A stretch of 64,000 nt of DNA from Gracilariopsis chorda (Eukaryota > Rhodophyta > Florideophyceae > Gracilariales > Gracilariaceae), in NCBI GenBank assembly GCA_003194525.1, contig NBIV01000262.1, positions 1 through 64,000 of the forward strand, read 5' to 3'. Below the pieces are notes generated by a model, which worked only from the letters and a program-made list of their open reading frames with translations, made no database searches and had not been told where the DNA came from. The position numbers and the translations under genes were made by a program. The number at the start of each line of letters is the position of its first letter. Position 1 is the first letter of the stretch. Of the stretch, positions 24,950-36,096 are shown one piece after another.

Positions 24950-26750
24950 ACTGCTTTTGGTTAGCGCAGAAGTAGGTAGGCTGCAGAAATCGCATCACAT
25001 CTGGAGTGTCTGCCCAGAAGCCGGGCGTGTGACTACTAGTGGCCATTGACATAAGTCTCTGGTCACGCACCGTTTCAAGAAGTTTTGAAGAGGTTTTCTG
25101 GGATTCAGACTCTTGCTCTCCTATTTGGTTTCATAATTGCTTAAAAGTTTGAGTCCTTTTGGTCTCTGCATTTTCATTTTTTCGTGCTTCCTGCTTATCA
25201 TTTTTATCTCCATGGGACTTTCAACTACGAGGACACCCATTGTAGCCAACTTTATTGCTAAGTTTGGCTCCCCTGCGTCACCGGTTTGTCATGGCACCCA
25301 CATGTTACTCTCGATTAGGCAGGCCCTCTGCGTCTAGCCCTACATCTATTTCTTTCGAAGGATCGTCTGTTGATTTTAGGATGGTTTCCTTCTACGCTGA
25401 GAATTTTGATATGATAGGAAACACCGAAGATTATATGGAGCTTTAGCTTTCTGGCTTTCTGGAGAAGAAAGCCTCCGAGTACTATTATGATACTTACGCC
25501 ATTAATGTTTCAATCTCCGAAGAAGCAAAAGATGATCAATCCGTGAAGCTTTTATCAATCGCTTTGGAAAAGTCAAAGAACCTGAAGAGTGTATTCGAAT
25601 GGCAATATCACCTAAACTGTATTACGGAGATTTGGTTGGATCCTTGAATCATATGGATATCCTCTTCTAGAAAGCTGGGTTTAATGCTAAGGCAAATTTG
25701 GGCCTGTTAAGAAAAGCTTTGATGGAATACGCTTACTTAGCTCAGTTTATCGTATTTCAAGGTTCAGAAGATTATGCAGATTTGAAGGTTCAACTGAAAG
25801 CTTTCGATGCTGCCAAGAAAGCGATGGGTTGGCATGTTTCATTCATGGGCCCACCGAAGCATATTGTCCAAAATCACAGATCATTGGATCATTCTTCCCC
25901 CAAGGATTTGGAGTCCAGGGTTGATACGTTACCCGAAAAGTTTGCAGAGCTTACTGTCATAGTTACCAAGTCACATACAGAACGTCGAGACTACGAGAGA
26001 ACCTGCACTTATTGCAGGAAGGCCGGTCATTATGCGTCAAAATGTGACGCAAACCCGCATCGTGATAGTAGATGTGCTTGTTGTGGAAAGATCGGGCACT
26101 TTGAGATCACCTGTTGGAGACGTATCAGGCAAGAGAAGAATAGAGGAGTCTGGGAAACCAAAGAAGGAGAAAACAAACCTTCTTTCGGTGCGCCGAAAAG
26201 ACCTGACCGTGTCTCGATTGTGACTGAGAACTTTGAGAATGCGGAGGTAGCTGCTACGAAAAAGAGAAATCCAGAAATTGAAGCCCTCCTTAAGCAGCTC
26301 TGTTCGAATGGAAGAGCGCCCATCCGATGTTTGCTAAACACATCCCATTCAGAAAGAAGAATTCGTCAAGCCTAAGTTCATGAGCATAAACCACAGAAAT
26401 AGAAACCAAGAAAGGTTAAGAAAACGAGCATACAGGATCATGGAAGTAAGCAAAACGCCCTGGCAGAGCTGGCGAACGCTTCATCCGGTTTGAAATTTGA
26501 ACAACTGACTCGCGTAGACGCTGATGATGGTAAGAAGGAGATTGGTAAACTTATCAGTTGCCGAAGTAACGTCCGACATTCATTTTTCGGTGCATTTGGG
26601 AAGTAGACTAGACCTCTGAGGGCCGGTTCCGTGACGATGTATGGAACTGAAACCGAAGCATGAGAAATCGAGGACAAAATCAGTGATGTCTTCTAAAGAT
26701 TTCATGGAATCGTGTCTGATCACGTTGGCGTCCTCAAAATCATCCGGTGA
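24950..26750 (+). pseudogene. Element B gag with two zinc knuckles, start of protease
   Basis: A tRNA primer-binding-like tggttagcgcagaag (from 24958) follows the LTR. The gag region (about 25200-26375) ends with two CX2CX4HX4C zinc knuckles, CTYCRKAGHYASKC and CACCGKIGHFEITC (about 26005-26115). Text past 26550 ('RPLRAGSVTMYGTETEA') resembles the approach to a retroviral protease but is too short to be sure. The gag is unrelated in sequence to that of Gypsy-1 and Gypsy-2, so B is a separate family. Fossil; several breaks. Confidence 0.75.
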
Positions 26751-27599
26751 GCATCTTTTCTCCTTAAAACCCGGTTCTGAATTGATATTTAGATCTGTCC
26801 TTGGTTTTTATAGATATAATTTTCTGTTTCTTTTTGAAGTATTGACACTTCTCTTTCAGTGATCGAAGCACTCCTGGTTTCTCTTGCTGCATGGACAATA
26901 TTCATTAAAGAAATTTTGGGGCTGCCGATTTCTACGGTTGTTGTGTCTTACAGTCGTATCCAGATGCATACGTATGCCGAACGAAGAACCCAGTGCATTT
27001 TGAAATTGTACTGAAGCCCTCAAAGACGTATGAACCAGAGCTATAAGAGTCGTATAGCCATTCAAAACGTACAACATCGAGAAGGTATTTATCCTTTGCC
27101 TTCTTCCATTGGAGGTTTTTTCGTGGGAAGGCAAGGCCAAACGTGGCCCCAAAAAATTTCATGATAAATTCAGGTCTTGCAAACCATACGCTACATCCAC
27201 ATTCGATATTCTTCAGCTCTTATTTCTCTACCACAATTATACTGCGAAGTCCGAAGGTCAACCCTCAATGAACATCTTCCCATGAACTCCGGCTCCCGGA
27301 TTGCTTTGACAAACATGTTAAGGTGTTCTATTATATAAGCTCCACTACGGTTTGTATGAATTACTGCTTGTCTGAACTAAACCCAAATTCTTGGCCGTAG
27401 TTTCACTGGAGCATAACGAAGGATCATTATTATGCTTCAAAGTTGAACTCAGAACCCTTATCAGAACCTCGCAAAGATAAGTCCGCAGAAAAACATTCCT
27501 TTTTGAAACTGTTCAGACTTGGTTTTTAGATTTAATTATAGTAACCCGTTTGGAATCGTTGTCTGCTTTCGTTAATATTAAGCTTTTTGATATCATTTG
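26751..27599. other. No recognised gene (0.85 kb)
   Basis: This lies between the truncated end of element B and the Gypsy-3 LTR. A 76-codon minus-strand frame (26932-27162, 'FFGATFGLAFPRKNLQWKK') is the most protein-like, but I cannot place it in a family. Confidence 0.4.
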
Positions 27600-28315
27600 T
27601 GTGGTGCAATACCCTACGAAGGGAAAGACACGCACAGGCGTTCGGCTCCTACTCTGTAAAGGGTAGCAACAGTAAACAGAGCCACCTGTGGTGGGCGCGC
27701 TTGTCGGATGTAAGTCCAAGGTTCACGGTCACGACGGGCGTGAATGTGTACCGTATAACCAGAAAGGAAGCAAGAGACAAGCGAAAAAAGAATAAGGAAT
27801 CACCGGCGAACAAGGGGGTGCTGCCTGTTTCAGAGATAATATAGACGAGATAATGGAACATGCCGAGCAGATGGTAACGCGAGGCGGAATGTGGTTCGAG
27901 ATATTGAGAGGTGGAGTAACTAGTCTCGCACCAGGCGTTGGCTCTCCGATGGAGTATACCAAGCACCAGGGGTTCCTGAGTCAGAGCGGAACACTCGGTT
28001 GTTGTGTTTACTTCGCCACAGTGGGGTCACGGTCGCCTGCCTAAGTATACGCGGCGCCAGCCCATTTTGAGGCAGCTATATTAAATTAGCTAAATAGAAT
28101 ATAGCTATTCCTAAATAATAGGTGCAAACACCACTACACGTGTGGTAAGTGTGCCAAAGTGGCAAGTAAACTAATGTCTATTAGAATGTGCAAGTAACCT
28201 CGGCGTCGAGTAGTTGACCTCCGAATCATATATCGAACGCTTCCACCGCAATGCGGTAACTCCGTATATATGAGTCGCAATATGTGATAAATTTCTGCGA
28301 ACGCGTTGCACTACA
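27600..28315 (-). repeat. 3' LTR of Gypsy-3 (716 bp)
   Basis: On the plus strand it begins tgtggtgcaataccc and ends gcgttgcactaca, the same termini as the other gypsy LTRs here. Outer flank is atttg (27595-27599). Its middle is much diverged from Gypsy-1 and Gypsy-2. Confidence 0.8.
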
Positions 28316-28399
28316 TATCCCCCTCTTTAGGCGCGAAAAGGTCCCCGTAAGCAACGGTGGATACCACAACGCGTTTCTACTTGACCGTCTTCTCGGCAT

Positions 28400-29480
28400 G
28401 GCCGAGACTGTCTCGTGTTCTTGCGACCAGCAAAGGTCTTTTCCGCGCAAGGCGAGTACATCTTCGGCTCCGAGTTTACACACTTGTTCAACGTCATCCG
28501 CAGCTTCACCTCCTGTTCCTCGGGTCCCGATGAATATCAATCCAAACAACTCGGCTAATCAGCTACAAGGCGGGAGTGTGAACAGTCCGAACCCATCCGC
28601 AGCTCCCGACAACGTTTGACCTCACCCTGCGATGCAGATGAATCCTCCGCAATTCGTATGCCGCTTCGACACAGCTCTTCTGCCTCAAGCGAGTCATTTT
28701 ACTGCGACTTCTGCGCCGTACCCGTCGAACTACCAACCTGCCCAGTTGGTCTATCAATCTGCTATGCACCGTCAACAACCGAGTCCACAGACGTGGCAAG
28801 GGCCCTCACAACAATTGATGCCGGGAACCCTCCCCCGGGACCATGGGCCTCTTATAAAGACTTTGAAGCGGTCAATCGTAGACAGAACGCAGTGCCGCAT
28901 CTACGGGCTCGTTAGTTTCAAGCTTACAAGGCCCGCTTCATGATGATTACTGAATCTTATGCCGATGATGTAGGCTGGTTACCCGGTGTTTTGCATGTCC
29001 ATATGACTTAAACATATGAATGGACACACCGGATCACCGTTCCTTCTCAGGCCATTATCCACTATCGTGGGGAAACTGATGCGAACGCGCGAGCAGCCCT
29101 TATCAAGGTGGCGCACCAGTGGTTATAGCGAAGTTATCCAGACCGTCCATTTCCGACTAACTTCCGTTTCGATGTGGCCTACTACAGAACTCTCGGGAAG
29201 ATATAATATGGAGAAAATCTCGCACGTCTCGGGACCACCGTTGAGCACCACCAGGGTGTTCCTGTGCACAATAACGTACTGCGCTGGACAAGTCCGCTAT
29301 TGCTTGCCGAGTTTCGATATCTTCCACGTGAATCACGTTCGTCTTACCTTCAAAGGATGATCCGTTTCGAACGAAGAAGCCGTTGTAATCTCTCAGTTTC
29401 TCCAAGAGGCTGGCGTATCTGACACGTTGTCGAGGTCAAGGTGCATTCCAGGCGAAAATGTTCCAGAATGATGGGAACCA
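28400..29480 (+). pseudogene. Antisense accessory frame of Gypsy-3 (remnant)
   Basis: Plus-strand text opposite to the element's pol matches the Gypsy-2 antisense product in order. There is a Ser/Asn/Pro-rich N-terminal part (about 28450-28800). Then come 'ESYADDVGWLPGVLH' (compare 'KAYADGSITLPGDLH'), 'THRITVP' (compare 'RHRIAIP'), 'FRFDV' (compare 'FGFDV'), and 'AEFRYLPRESRSSYLQRMIR' (compare 'AEFQYISRQSRSNFLQNVIR'; about 29300-29370). Position between chromodomain and 3' LTR is the same. Fossil; many breaks. Confidence 0.7.
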
Positions 29481-29869
29481 ACCGGGTTACGGTGGACCAT
29501 CCTCCTGAGGATATAGATATTTGTTGACGTACCAATTTGCTTGGCTGTTGTTAGCAAGAATAGTGCGTTGCAACATAGTAGTGAACTTCCAGTAATCTGT
29601 GCTTCTCTGATATTTTTCTTCTTCTCCTCCCTTTTGGGGTATCCATGTATATATATTATGCCATTTGATGCTTTTTCCCAAGAGTCTTCTTTCCTTCCTC
29701 AAGGCTTCTTTTCTTCATTCCCTTCCAAGGCTCCCTTCTTCTTCCTCTCCAGTACAGTAGTGTTGGGCTCTTCATTCACCGTCGTGGGTGTAACCGTGCC
29801 AATACGGCGTGATGCTACCCTATGAGCGCTTCATCATTGTTTCGCAGTAGGGCCGAGTGATTAGGACGA

Positions 29870-31935
29870 TGGTATTGCACGATAACAGATTGGAGGAGAT
29901 ATTCCATCGGTTCATCCATGTCTGTTGATTGTAGGAAACCGTGCCAGCGGTCATGTTATTCTATGAACCCACCGGTGTGGTAACTGTGTCCCACGATGTG
30001 GTTGATGACAAACGCCAGTGCAGAAGTGTCCTGCGTCGCAATTTCTTCAAGCGTCTGGTTTACCGATAGAGTCGACGGCTGCGCCGAGGGAGTGACCACC
30101 TTGCGGGGTAATCCTAACATCTCAGGCGGAGTCGACGAACTCAGATGAGTTCTTGTTACCTTCCTGATGGAGAGGCGCCGAGATTTGTCAAGTGCGAGGG
30201 GCCTAGATTCAGTAACTTGAGAGGGTTCCCTGTTTTCGGTCTGCGAAGGTTCAGACCGGGGATGCGGATCCTTGGTACCGAGATCACGTCATATTGATAG
30301 CAGTGCATCCACGGGGGTGGTTCCAGCGATGCGCACTGGTGGCAATGACCCTCCAGTGGTGTAGGAGCGTGGCACGTCGCGTGTTGTGCCGCACGACAGT
30401 GCTCCTGCCGTTGCCGTGTTGATTTCCCTAAACTGGGCTGCCACTGAACGTTGACCATCCATCTCCTGTTGTCCCTGGCCGTCTTAACGGTTGTCATGCT
30501 CATCTCCCACATTACGTGGTGATGGTAGCTTTGCATGACCCACCTTGGGGGTAATATTTTCCACTTCATAGTGTGCCTTGTAATCCAAAGAACGGTTGCT
30601 GATTAGACCGGGATCTGCCGTAACTGTTTTTTAGCGAGCAGCGATAGCGAGCCAACGTCAGTGATGGTGTGGTATGTGAACGACGGACTATCCGTGTTAA
30701 CCAAAATAGAATTAACCAGAGCTTTTTCTTCCACTATCTTCTGTCGGTGAGGGATGTCATTTTCCAAATCCGGCTGCTTCGAGGAATCTTTGGGAGTGTG
30801 ATCAAAAAATTGTGACACGTCCTTGGCGGTGTGAGATAATTAAGCATTCTGACGCGAACTGTTCTCATCAGATGAGCTCGAAAGGTCTTTTTTAACAGGG
30901 TTACTATCCCCCGCAAAGGGTGTAGTATCCGTTTAAGCGTAAGGACGCGAATGCCGGGGTTGCGGTGCCGAAATTTGCAGCAATTTCAGCTGAGCCGACT
31001 CGGGTATCCCCAAGGGGCTGTTCCGCTTCAGAAATCCGTGTGTGACGAGCGCTAGACAACGCTCGTGACACCAGTAAATGTTCCTCGCCAGAGCGGGCAA
31101 TTTCCTCTCTTTCCTTAGGCGGAGTGACATCGGGAGCCAACGATACGTCCGGTGGCGGATTAACAGGCGCTTAAAAGCGAGTATGAACCAATTGGTTCGT
31201 AACCCAAGATTCAGTTGAAGAAAACAACGGTATGTCGGTGAGACCTCGCAAAGGGATCGGAATCCCTGTAAGGGTGATCGTAATGTCCTTATGTGCAGTT
31301 TTTTCTACCATAGTATCGCCCATTCCAATACGGGGACGTTTTGCCTCCGTATGGAGTGTAGGGGCCTGAACCACTCGATCTCGAGAAACGCGTTTGTGAT
31401 TCTCACAAACTTCCAGTACCAATGTGTCCTTGTCGACGTTGAGGACCTTATAAGGGCCATCCGCGATGGGTGAAAGTTTGTGTTGTTTCTAGTTCTCAGG
31501 ATTATAGCATTCCTTGCGAACAAAGGCCAATCGTCCTTTCTAAAGGGGTGGAAGAGGCCAGCGGATCCGAACATCAAAATTCTGCTTATAAGCGCTTTGT
31601 GACTTCGCTATAGACGGCTTAACGAATGGTACAATCGTAGTTAGCCAATTCTTCCATTGGGTGTAGTGATTTGCTGTGGACGGAAACTTATCCAACGTAG
31701 GTTGAGATTCGACCACCACAGTTGGTGGTGAACGTGAGAGAACCAGTTCAAATGGAGATAAACCAGTAACTCTGTGGAATTGTGTATTATGCACATACGT
31801 AGTTGTATCCGTGAAAAGATCCCAAGTCCTTGGATGTTCAATCGTATAAGCAGGGAGTGCTGATAAAAGGATACGGTTAAACCGTTCCACCTGCCCATTA
31901 AATTGGGGTTATAGGTTCTTTTAAACAAATTCTTC
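29870..31935 (-). pseudogene. Gypsy-3 integrase, linker and chromodomain remnant
   Basis: Integrase C-terminal half at about 31540-31935 ('KNLFKRTYNPNLMGRWNG'-type text, 'HPRTWDLFTDTTTYVHNTQF', 'GLSPFELVLSRSPP'), collinear with Gypsy-2. A long linker follows (about 30100-31420). A chromodomain remnant near 29870-30045 still shows 'VGHSYHTGGF', 'MDEPMEYL' and 'VIVQYHR'. Fossil; many breaks. Confidence 0.75.
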
Positions 31936-31978
31936 ACATCGAGTATTCGATGTGAAGAATTTGTTTACAAAAACCTAT
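31911..31978. repeat. Foldback junction: 32-bp inverted repeat with 4-nt spacer
   Basis: Arms 31911-31942 and 31947-31978 are complementary at 30 of 32 positions, and the inner 21 are perfect. The spacer is gtat. The left arm is Gypsy-3 integrase coding on the minus strand; the right arm is the same coding piece on the plus strand. This is a breakpoint formed by a short inverted duplication. Confidence 0.85.
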
Positions 31979-32931
31979 CGAGTTCCAAGTTTGATGAAAG
32001 TTTTGAACCAAAATATTTTACAATTGCTCTATTGAATTTTTTTGTGGTATCGGTGATCCATTTTCAGCGGGATAACAGAGCAAAAGGTTAGATTGTTAGA
32101 TCTATAAAATCACATTGTTAGGTATTTTTCACTAGAACGTTTGCTTTGTAATATATAAAACTTGATCCATGCGGTACTTCTCGTTTCAGCATATGAATTG
32201 TCTACCTCCAAAAGTTGCAATAAAGCTTTTTGAATAGTACTGATTGGACAATAATCGTGCTGAGTAGATTTTGTTGAATGAATAAAGATCTACCTCATAA
32301 AACCTTATTTTATTAACCATATAGTTGACTGCGCATTTATAAAACAAAATTATGCATCTCTTTGTTTTGCAATAGTTTGAAATCAACAAGGGGTTTCAAA
32401 TATTAAGGAAAGATGTACGCATTGGTTTTCAGGACGTGCAGTGTTTAATCGATAAATAGCAGTTTCTACTCTTTGAATAAGTATACTTGATAGATACGCA
32501 TATTATTATAGCTGAGATGGAACGGTACGATTGGGCGTAATAGTACAGCCGCAGAGGTATTCTGAAGTCTGAGCTCTGATCGGTTGCTTCAGGGGGTTCG
32601 TATGTGGGCTTTGAAGATGGTCTTCTGGAGTTCACTCTCGCGCGGTGAGTGTAAACTCTACATGGTGATTGGCTGAGATATTACAGAACCTACGCTGTGT
32701 AGCTTCAGCCTTTCCCTAAGGCCGGCTCTATGACTTTATTTACGCGTAAAAGAGAAATGCGAAACCCCCTTGTGGCCAGTAAAATGTTGACATGTTGCAA
32801 ACTGCGGTTTCCACTTTTTCTTTCCGGCTGCAGCCCAGAAGTTTCCACAGTGATGGGAACGAGGTCAAGACTCATCAGCATACTATTTCTTGTTGCGTAC
32901 GCTCGTACCAATCAGCTTCCTGCTTTACACA
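31979..32931. other. A/T-rich stretch without a recognised gene
   Basis: Visibly more A/T-rich than the gypsy elements to its left. Only short frames; nothing recognised on either strand. Probably decayed repeat or intergenic DNA joined to Gypsy-3 by the foldback event. Confidence 0.45.
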
Positions 32932-34248
32932 ATGGAAGAAAACGTAGCTCAAGCATTGAGCTCAAACGAATCAGAATAAGAGCTTAGACAGCTACCGCTT
33001 CCTTCACCGTGTCTAGCCCAGTGCCGCGGCTCACAAGATGAACTCAAGCACGTCACTCAGACAGTACCAAAAAGAATTGAAGAGGCGAAGGATATGATTA
33101 ATGCGGCCAAACTTGACAACCACAAATTCAAAACAGTTCTCAAACACCTAAAGATTATTGGAGCTAAAAACGCTCGGCTTGCAACGAAACAATATTAGTT
33201 GCACGCAAAATGGTTCAAAGGGCAATAAGTACTGAAACGGGTCAGAAACTTACCGATGACTTTGTGAGTCCCAGTAGCTACGAGATTTGGAATCTTGAAA
33301 TAGCAGCAACTACAGTGGGAATTGTTAGAACCAGGAACGGTAGCGAACAGATTCATTACGTGCAAGGAGATATACCAATTATTACAAATGGAGAGGTTGC
33401 TGTCGGAACTCCGAACGCCAATTCAAATGAGCAGAATACAGTTTCTGCAGAACGAAGACCAGCTTTTGAGGCCGTAGAGTACTGTATTCTTCTACATGTG
33501 CTGGCAGATGTTGGTATGACTGGCACAAAACAGCTTTTAATGCACTGCATGTCCATGAAAGAGCTTGAAAAACAACAAGGAGATCAATAGTCTACATCTA
33601 TCCCGCCTCTTTTCAATGACGAAAGATTTAAACCAGCACCAAATACTGTTCTGGCTGGAGGAGTTACTATGTATGACATCAGTGCAATTGATCCAGCCTA
33701 TCCCCCACATTTACGTTGCAGTGGGGTGTCGAAGCGAATGTTTGGGGAGTTTAAAGGCCTCGACGGCACTTGTGTATCACGGTTTGAGGCATCGGGTCAG
33801 GGTGATCCTGAAGCACTTGCACACTTTGCTGACGGGAAAATTTTCTTATATATGCATACTGTTTCCCACAGGTGAATCCTTTTTTACAACCGTCAGCCAC
33901 ACGGGCTTTGAACTCAGACTTTCAAACAAAAGGTGGTGTTGGCGACGGTGTTTCTCCATATAGGTTTGGCGGACGACAAATTTTGCGTCAGGTAGAGAAG
34001 CGACGTCAGGGAAACTTGTGCCAAACTATACTTTTGGGAGTTGAAAGTCTCATTTCCACTCTAAATGATGATGAAGAAAAGAATAATAGCGAGTCGAAGC
34101 AATCCGAGAATAAAAGCGTTCTTTCGAGGAAATGGAGGCAGCCTCACGGGCTATGCGATCGACAGTGCAGGCGGTGAATGAGGCAAAGAAAATGAAGATG
34201 AAAGCGAGCACGGAGAAGGAGCTTAATCTGCTCCAGTGTATAATATAG
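32932..34248 (+). pseudogene. Unrecognised decayed protein-coding region
   Basis: Protein-like text runs in one direction with stops and frame changes. It begins 'MEENVAQALSSNESE' (from 32932), continues 'KRIEEAKDMINAAKLDNHKF' (about 33075), then the longest frame, 126 codons at 33210-33590 ('FEAVEYCILLHVLADVGMTG'). Next is 'FNDERFKPAPNTVLAGGVTM' (about 33610-33670), and it ends in a Lys/Glu-rich helix-like segment ('VNEAKKMKMKASTEKELNLL', about 34175-34240). I recognise no domain. It could be an accessory frame of a neighbouring DNA transposon or a dead host gene. Confidence 0.4.
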
Positions 34249-34268
34249 AAGCTTTTAAGTCAGCTCGC

Positions 34269-35305
34269 TCAAGTGGAGGCCACTACGTATAGAAACCTGC
34301 ATACACCGTGCTTGAAGGAAAGTGCCATACCGGTGTAATAGCGGTCGAAATGCTTAAAACAAGCAAAGGTGAAGTAGAACACGCTTCTGGGCGAGTACCT
34401 AATCACAACTTGAGGCTCAACGCCCTTGCTGACGTCAATTCCACCATGCAGTTGCAACGGAACTTTAGATACAGCTTTCTCATCTGACGCGAGTTCTTGA
34501 ACGTTAATAGGCGAAGCAAATCCAAATGCAAACATATTCTGCTTCTTCCGAAGGGCGAGGTCATTCATAGACATCTGACTCTGATTCTGCAATTCTAGAA
34601 AGCGAGCTCGCGACATCTTGTGTCCTTTTCCAGCAGTAGGATGAACAAGGGCGTCACCACCATAGCCGGGAGTAACAACCTCTGGCGCACAAGCAACCCA
34701 AAGATGTTCGCCATAGTCCGCCGAATCATGTTCATCAACCAGGGCATTGTATCCGGGTACGTTGAAATCAGGTAACGCCACGACGTACGGTTCAAATACC
34801 TCGTCGTGCCCCCGCAGTACCATGCGCAATACGGATATGTCCAGCAACAAGGTTGCGCAGCACAATAGTATGTGCAGTGTCCTCGCTATTCTCCCAGCTG
34901 TCATTCAGTAGTTAAGCTCTTGCCCACATAGCTGTTACGCTTTCGTTCGGAGGCTTTCCAGCATCTTACTGTCATAAAAAGGTGGAGGGGGCGGGAGCTG
35001 AGATAAAAACGCGCTTTGGGGGCCAGAATCCATATAGTTAGTCTTCACCTCTTCTCTGTCTGTCACTTTGGAACCTGACTTCTCATCATCTAGCTTCATA
35101 GCCTTTGCTATTTGTGCAAGTTCAAAAAGCTTCCTCAATTCTTTTTCTGATGTCCCACGATTTTGCAGAGTGTCAGCATCTTCGTTGAACACCCACATGG
35201 CTCATCCCACGCGATACATGTAATTGTGGGAGGAGAAGTAGTGACCAGAGCGCCAGCCGGAGTGGTGGTCATGGAGGTAACGCACGTTGAGCCGTGTCCT
35301 ATACG
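34269..35305 (-). pseudogene. Unrecognised decayed protein-coding region, convergent
   Basis: Minus strand. An upstream piece (about 35200-35305) reads 'YLHDHHSGWRSGHYFSSHNY', and after an in-frame stop it continues at 35198-34935 with 'MWVFNEDADTLQNRGTSEKE' and a polyproline patch. A 211-codon frame follows at 34904-34269 ('PEVVTPGYGGDALVHPTAGK'). I recognise no family. Its 3' end lies only about 20 bp from the end of the plus-strand decayed region, tail to tail. Whether the pieces are one gene is not shown. Confidence 0.4.
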
Positions 35306-36096
35306 CCATTTGGCCTCACGTCTGATATGCAGCAGAAGCAGTGCAGCAGGCTGAAGCATATGATCTGCATTGGTCTCAAAATGAAGCAAGGAGCGTGGCG
35401 GATGCGAGCCAACGGAAAACAAGAGCAACAAGCCACTGTCCAGTGCAGCTATGATACTCCACTATATACTTGATAGAACAGCCACTCTTCCCGTTTGACT
35501 ATAGTCCTTGTCGTTCCAGATCTTCTTATTTCAGGGTTGCTTTCCGTATACTCAGTAAAACAGTTAATATCGCCCATACTCTCATCTGCCTTTGATGGCG
35601 CCAAGCGAGAATTCGTCTTATGTTTGCTGTGCTTACCCGATTTCTGCGCAGATTTGTACGGTGGATTGCAAACTGGGAATTCGACAGAAAAGAGAGACCC
35701 TTTCGAGTAATGCAACTATCGCCTCCAACAGTTCTCTGAAAGAAAACTTCAGGTGCATCCGGGAGCACAGAGAATGGAAAAAAAAATGAAGCACACAGAA
35801 CGCTTGGCAACACCGCGGAGCTTGAGGTTTTTGAACGCAACTCACTCGTAAACTTGCTGCATATTCTCCCACCATATAAAATGCAGGTTTGCAAAATACA
35901 AATGACGTCAGACATTAACTGGGGCTCCGAACGTGCAACTGCGCCCTTCGCGTCGAGTATGATCAAGACAAGAGTGCTCTTCGCTTCTGGAATCTCCATA
36001 TTCCCAGAGTGGCATTTGTATTGGAACCTGTTATTGTGCCCCTCAAGAACCCCGAATTTGTGTGTTTTTACTCGTCAGCCAGAAAGTGGCTCAACT
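35306..36096. other. Overlapping short frames, no supported gene
   Basis: Several minus-strand frames overlap here (for example 35449-35715, 88 codons, Lys/Ser-rich). None is long or recognised. Could be the 5' part of the unknown minus-strand region or the 3' flank of the Harbinger gene. Confidence 0.35.

Larger units (their letters stand above)
12492..26750 (+). mobile_element. LTR retrotransposon family B, interrupted by Gypsy-2
   Basis: The 5' LTR of B begins tgtggtgcaacgc at 12492 and ends ggggtttgtactaca at 24949. It is split by Gypsy-2 at 12831-24344. Without the insertion it is about 944 bp. A solo copy of the same LTR on the minus strand at 36778-37696 matches it on both sides of the break, which proves the two halves belong together. 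The internal region carries a zinc-knuckle gag and the start of a protease-like region to about 26750, after which recognisable sequence stops. There is no pol and no 3' LTR here. Fossil, truncated. Confidence 0.8.
27600..31942 (-). mobile_element. Ty3/gypsy chromovirus Gypsy-3, 3' part
   Basis: Minus-strand element with its 3' LTR at 27600-28315 and, going upstream, an antisense accessory frame, chromodomain remnant, long low-complexity linker and integrase. It has the same overall plan as Gypsy-2 but is strongly diverged from it. It stops at a palindromic junction inside the integrase at 31911-31978; RT, gag and 5' LTR are absent. Fossil; many breaks, and older than Gypsy-2 by appearance. 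Confidence 0.82.

Noticed and set aside
26932-27162. Cys-rich minus-strand text as a CXC/pre-SET domain
   Set aside because: The Cys spacing falls in different frames and no SET or neighbouring domain is present.
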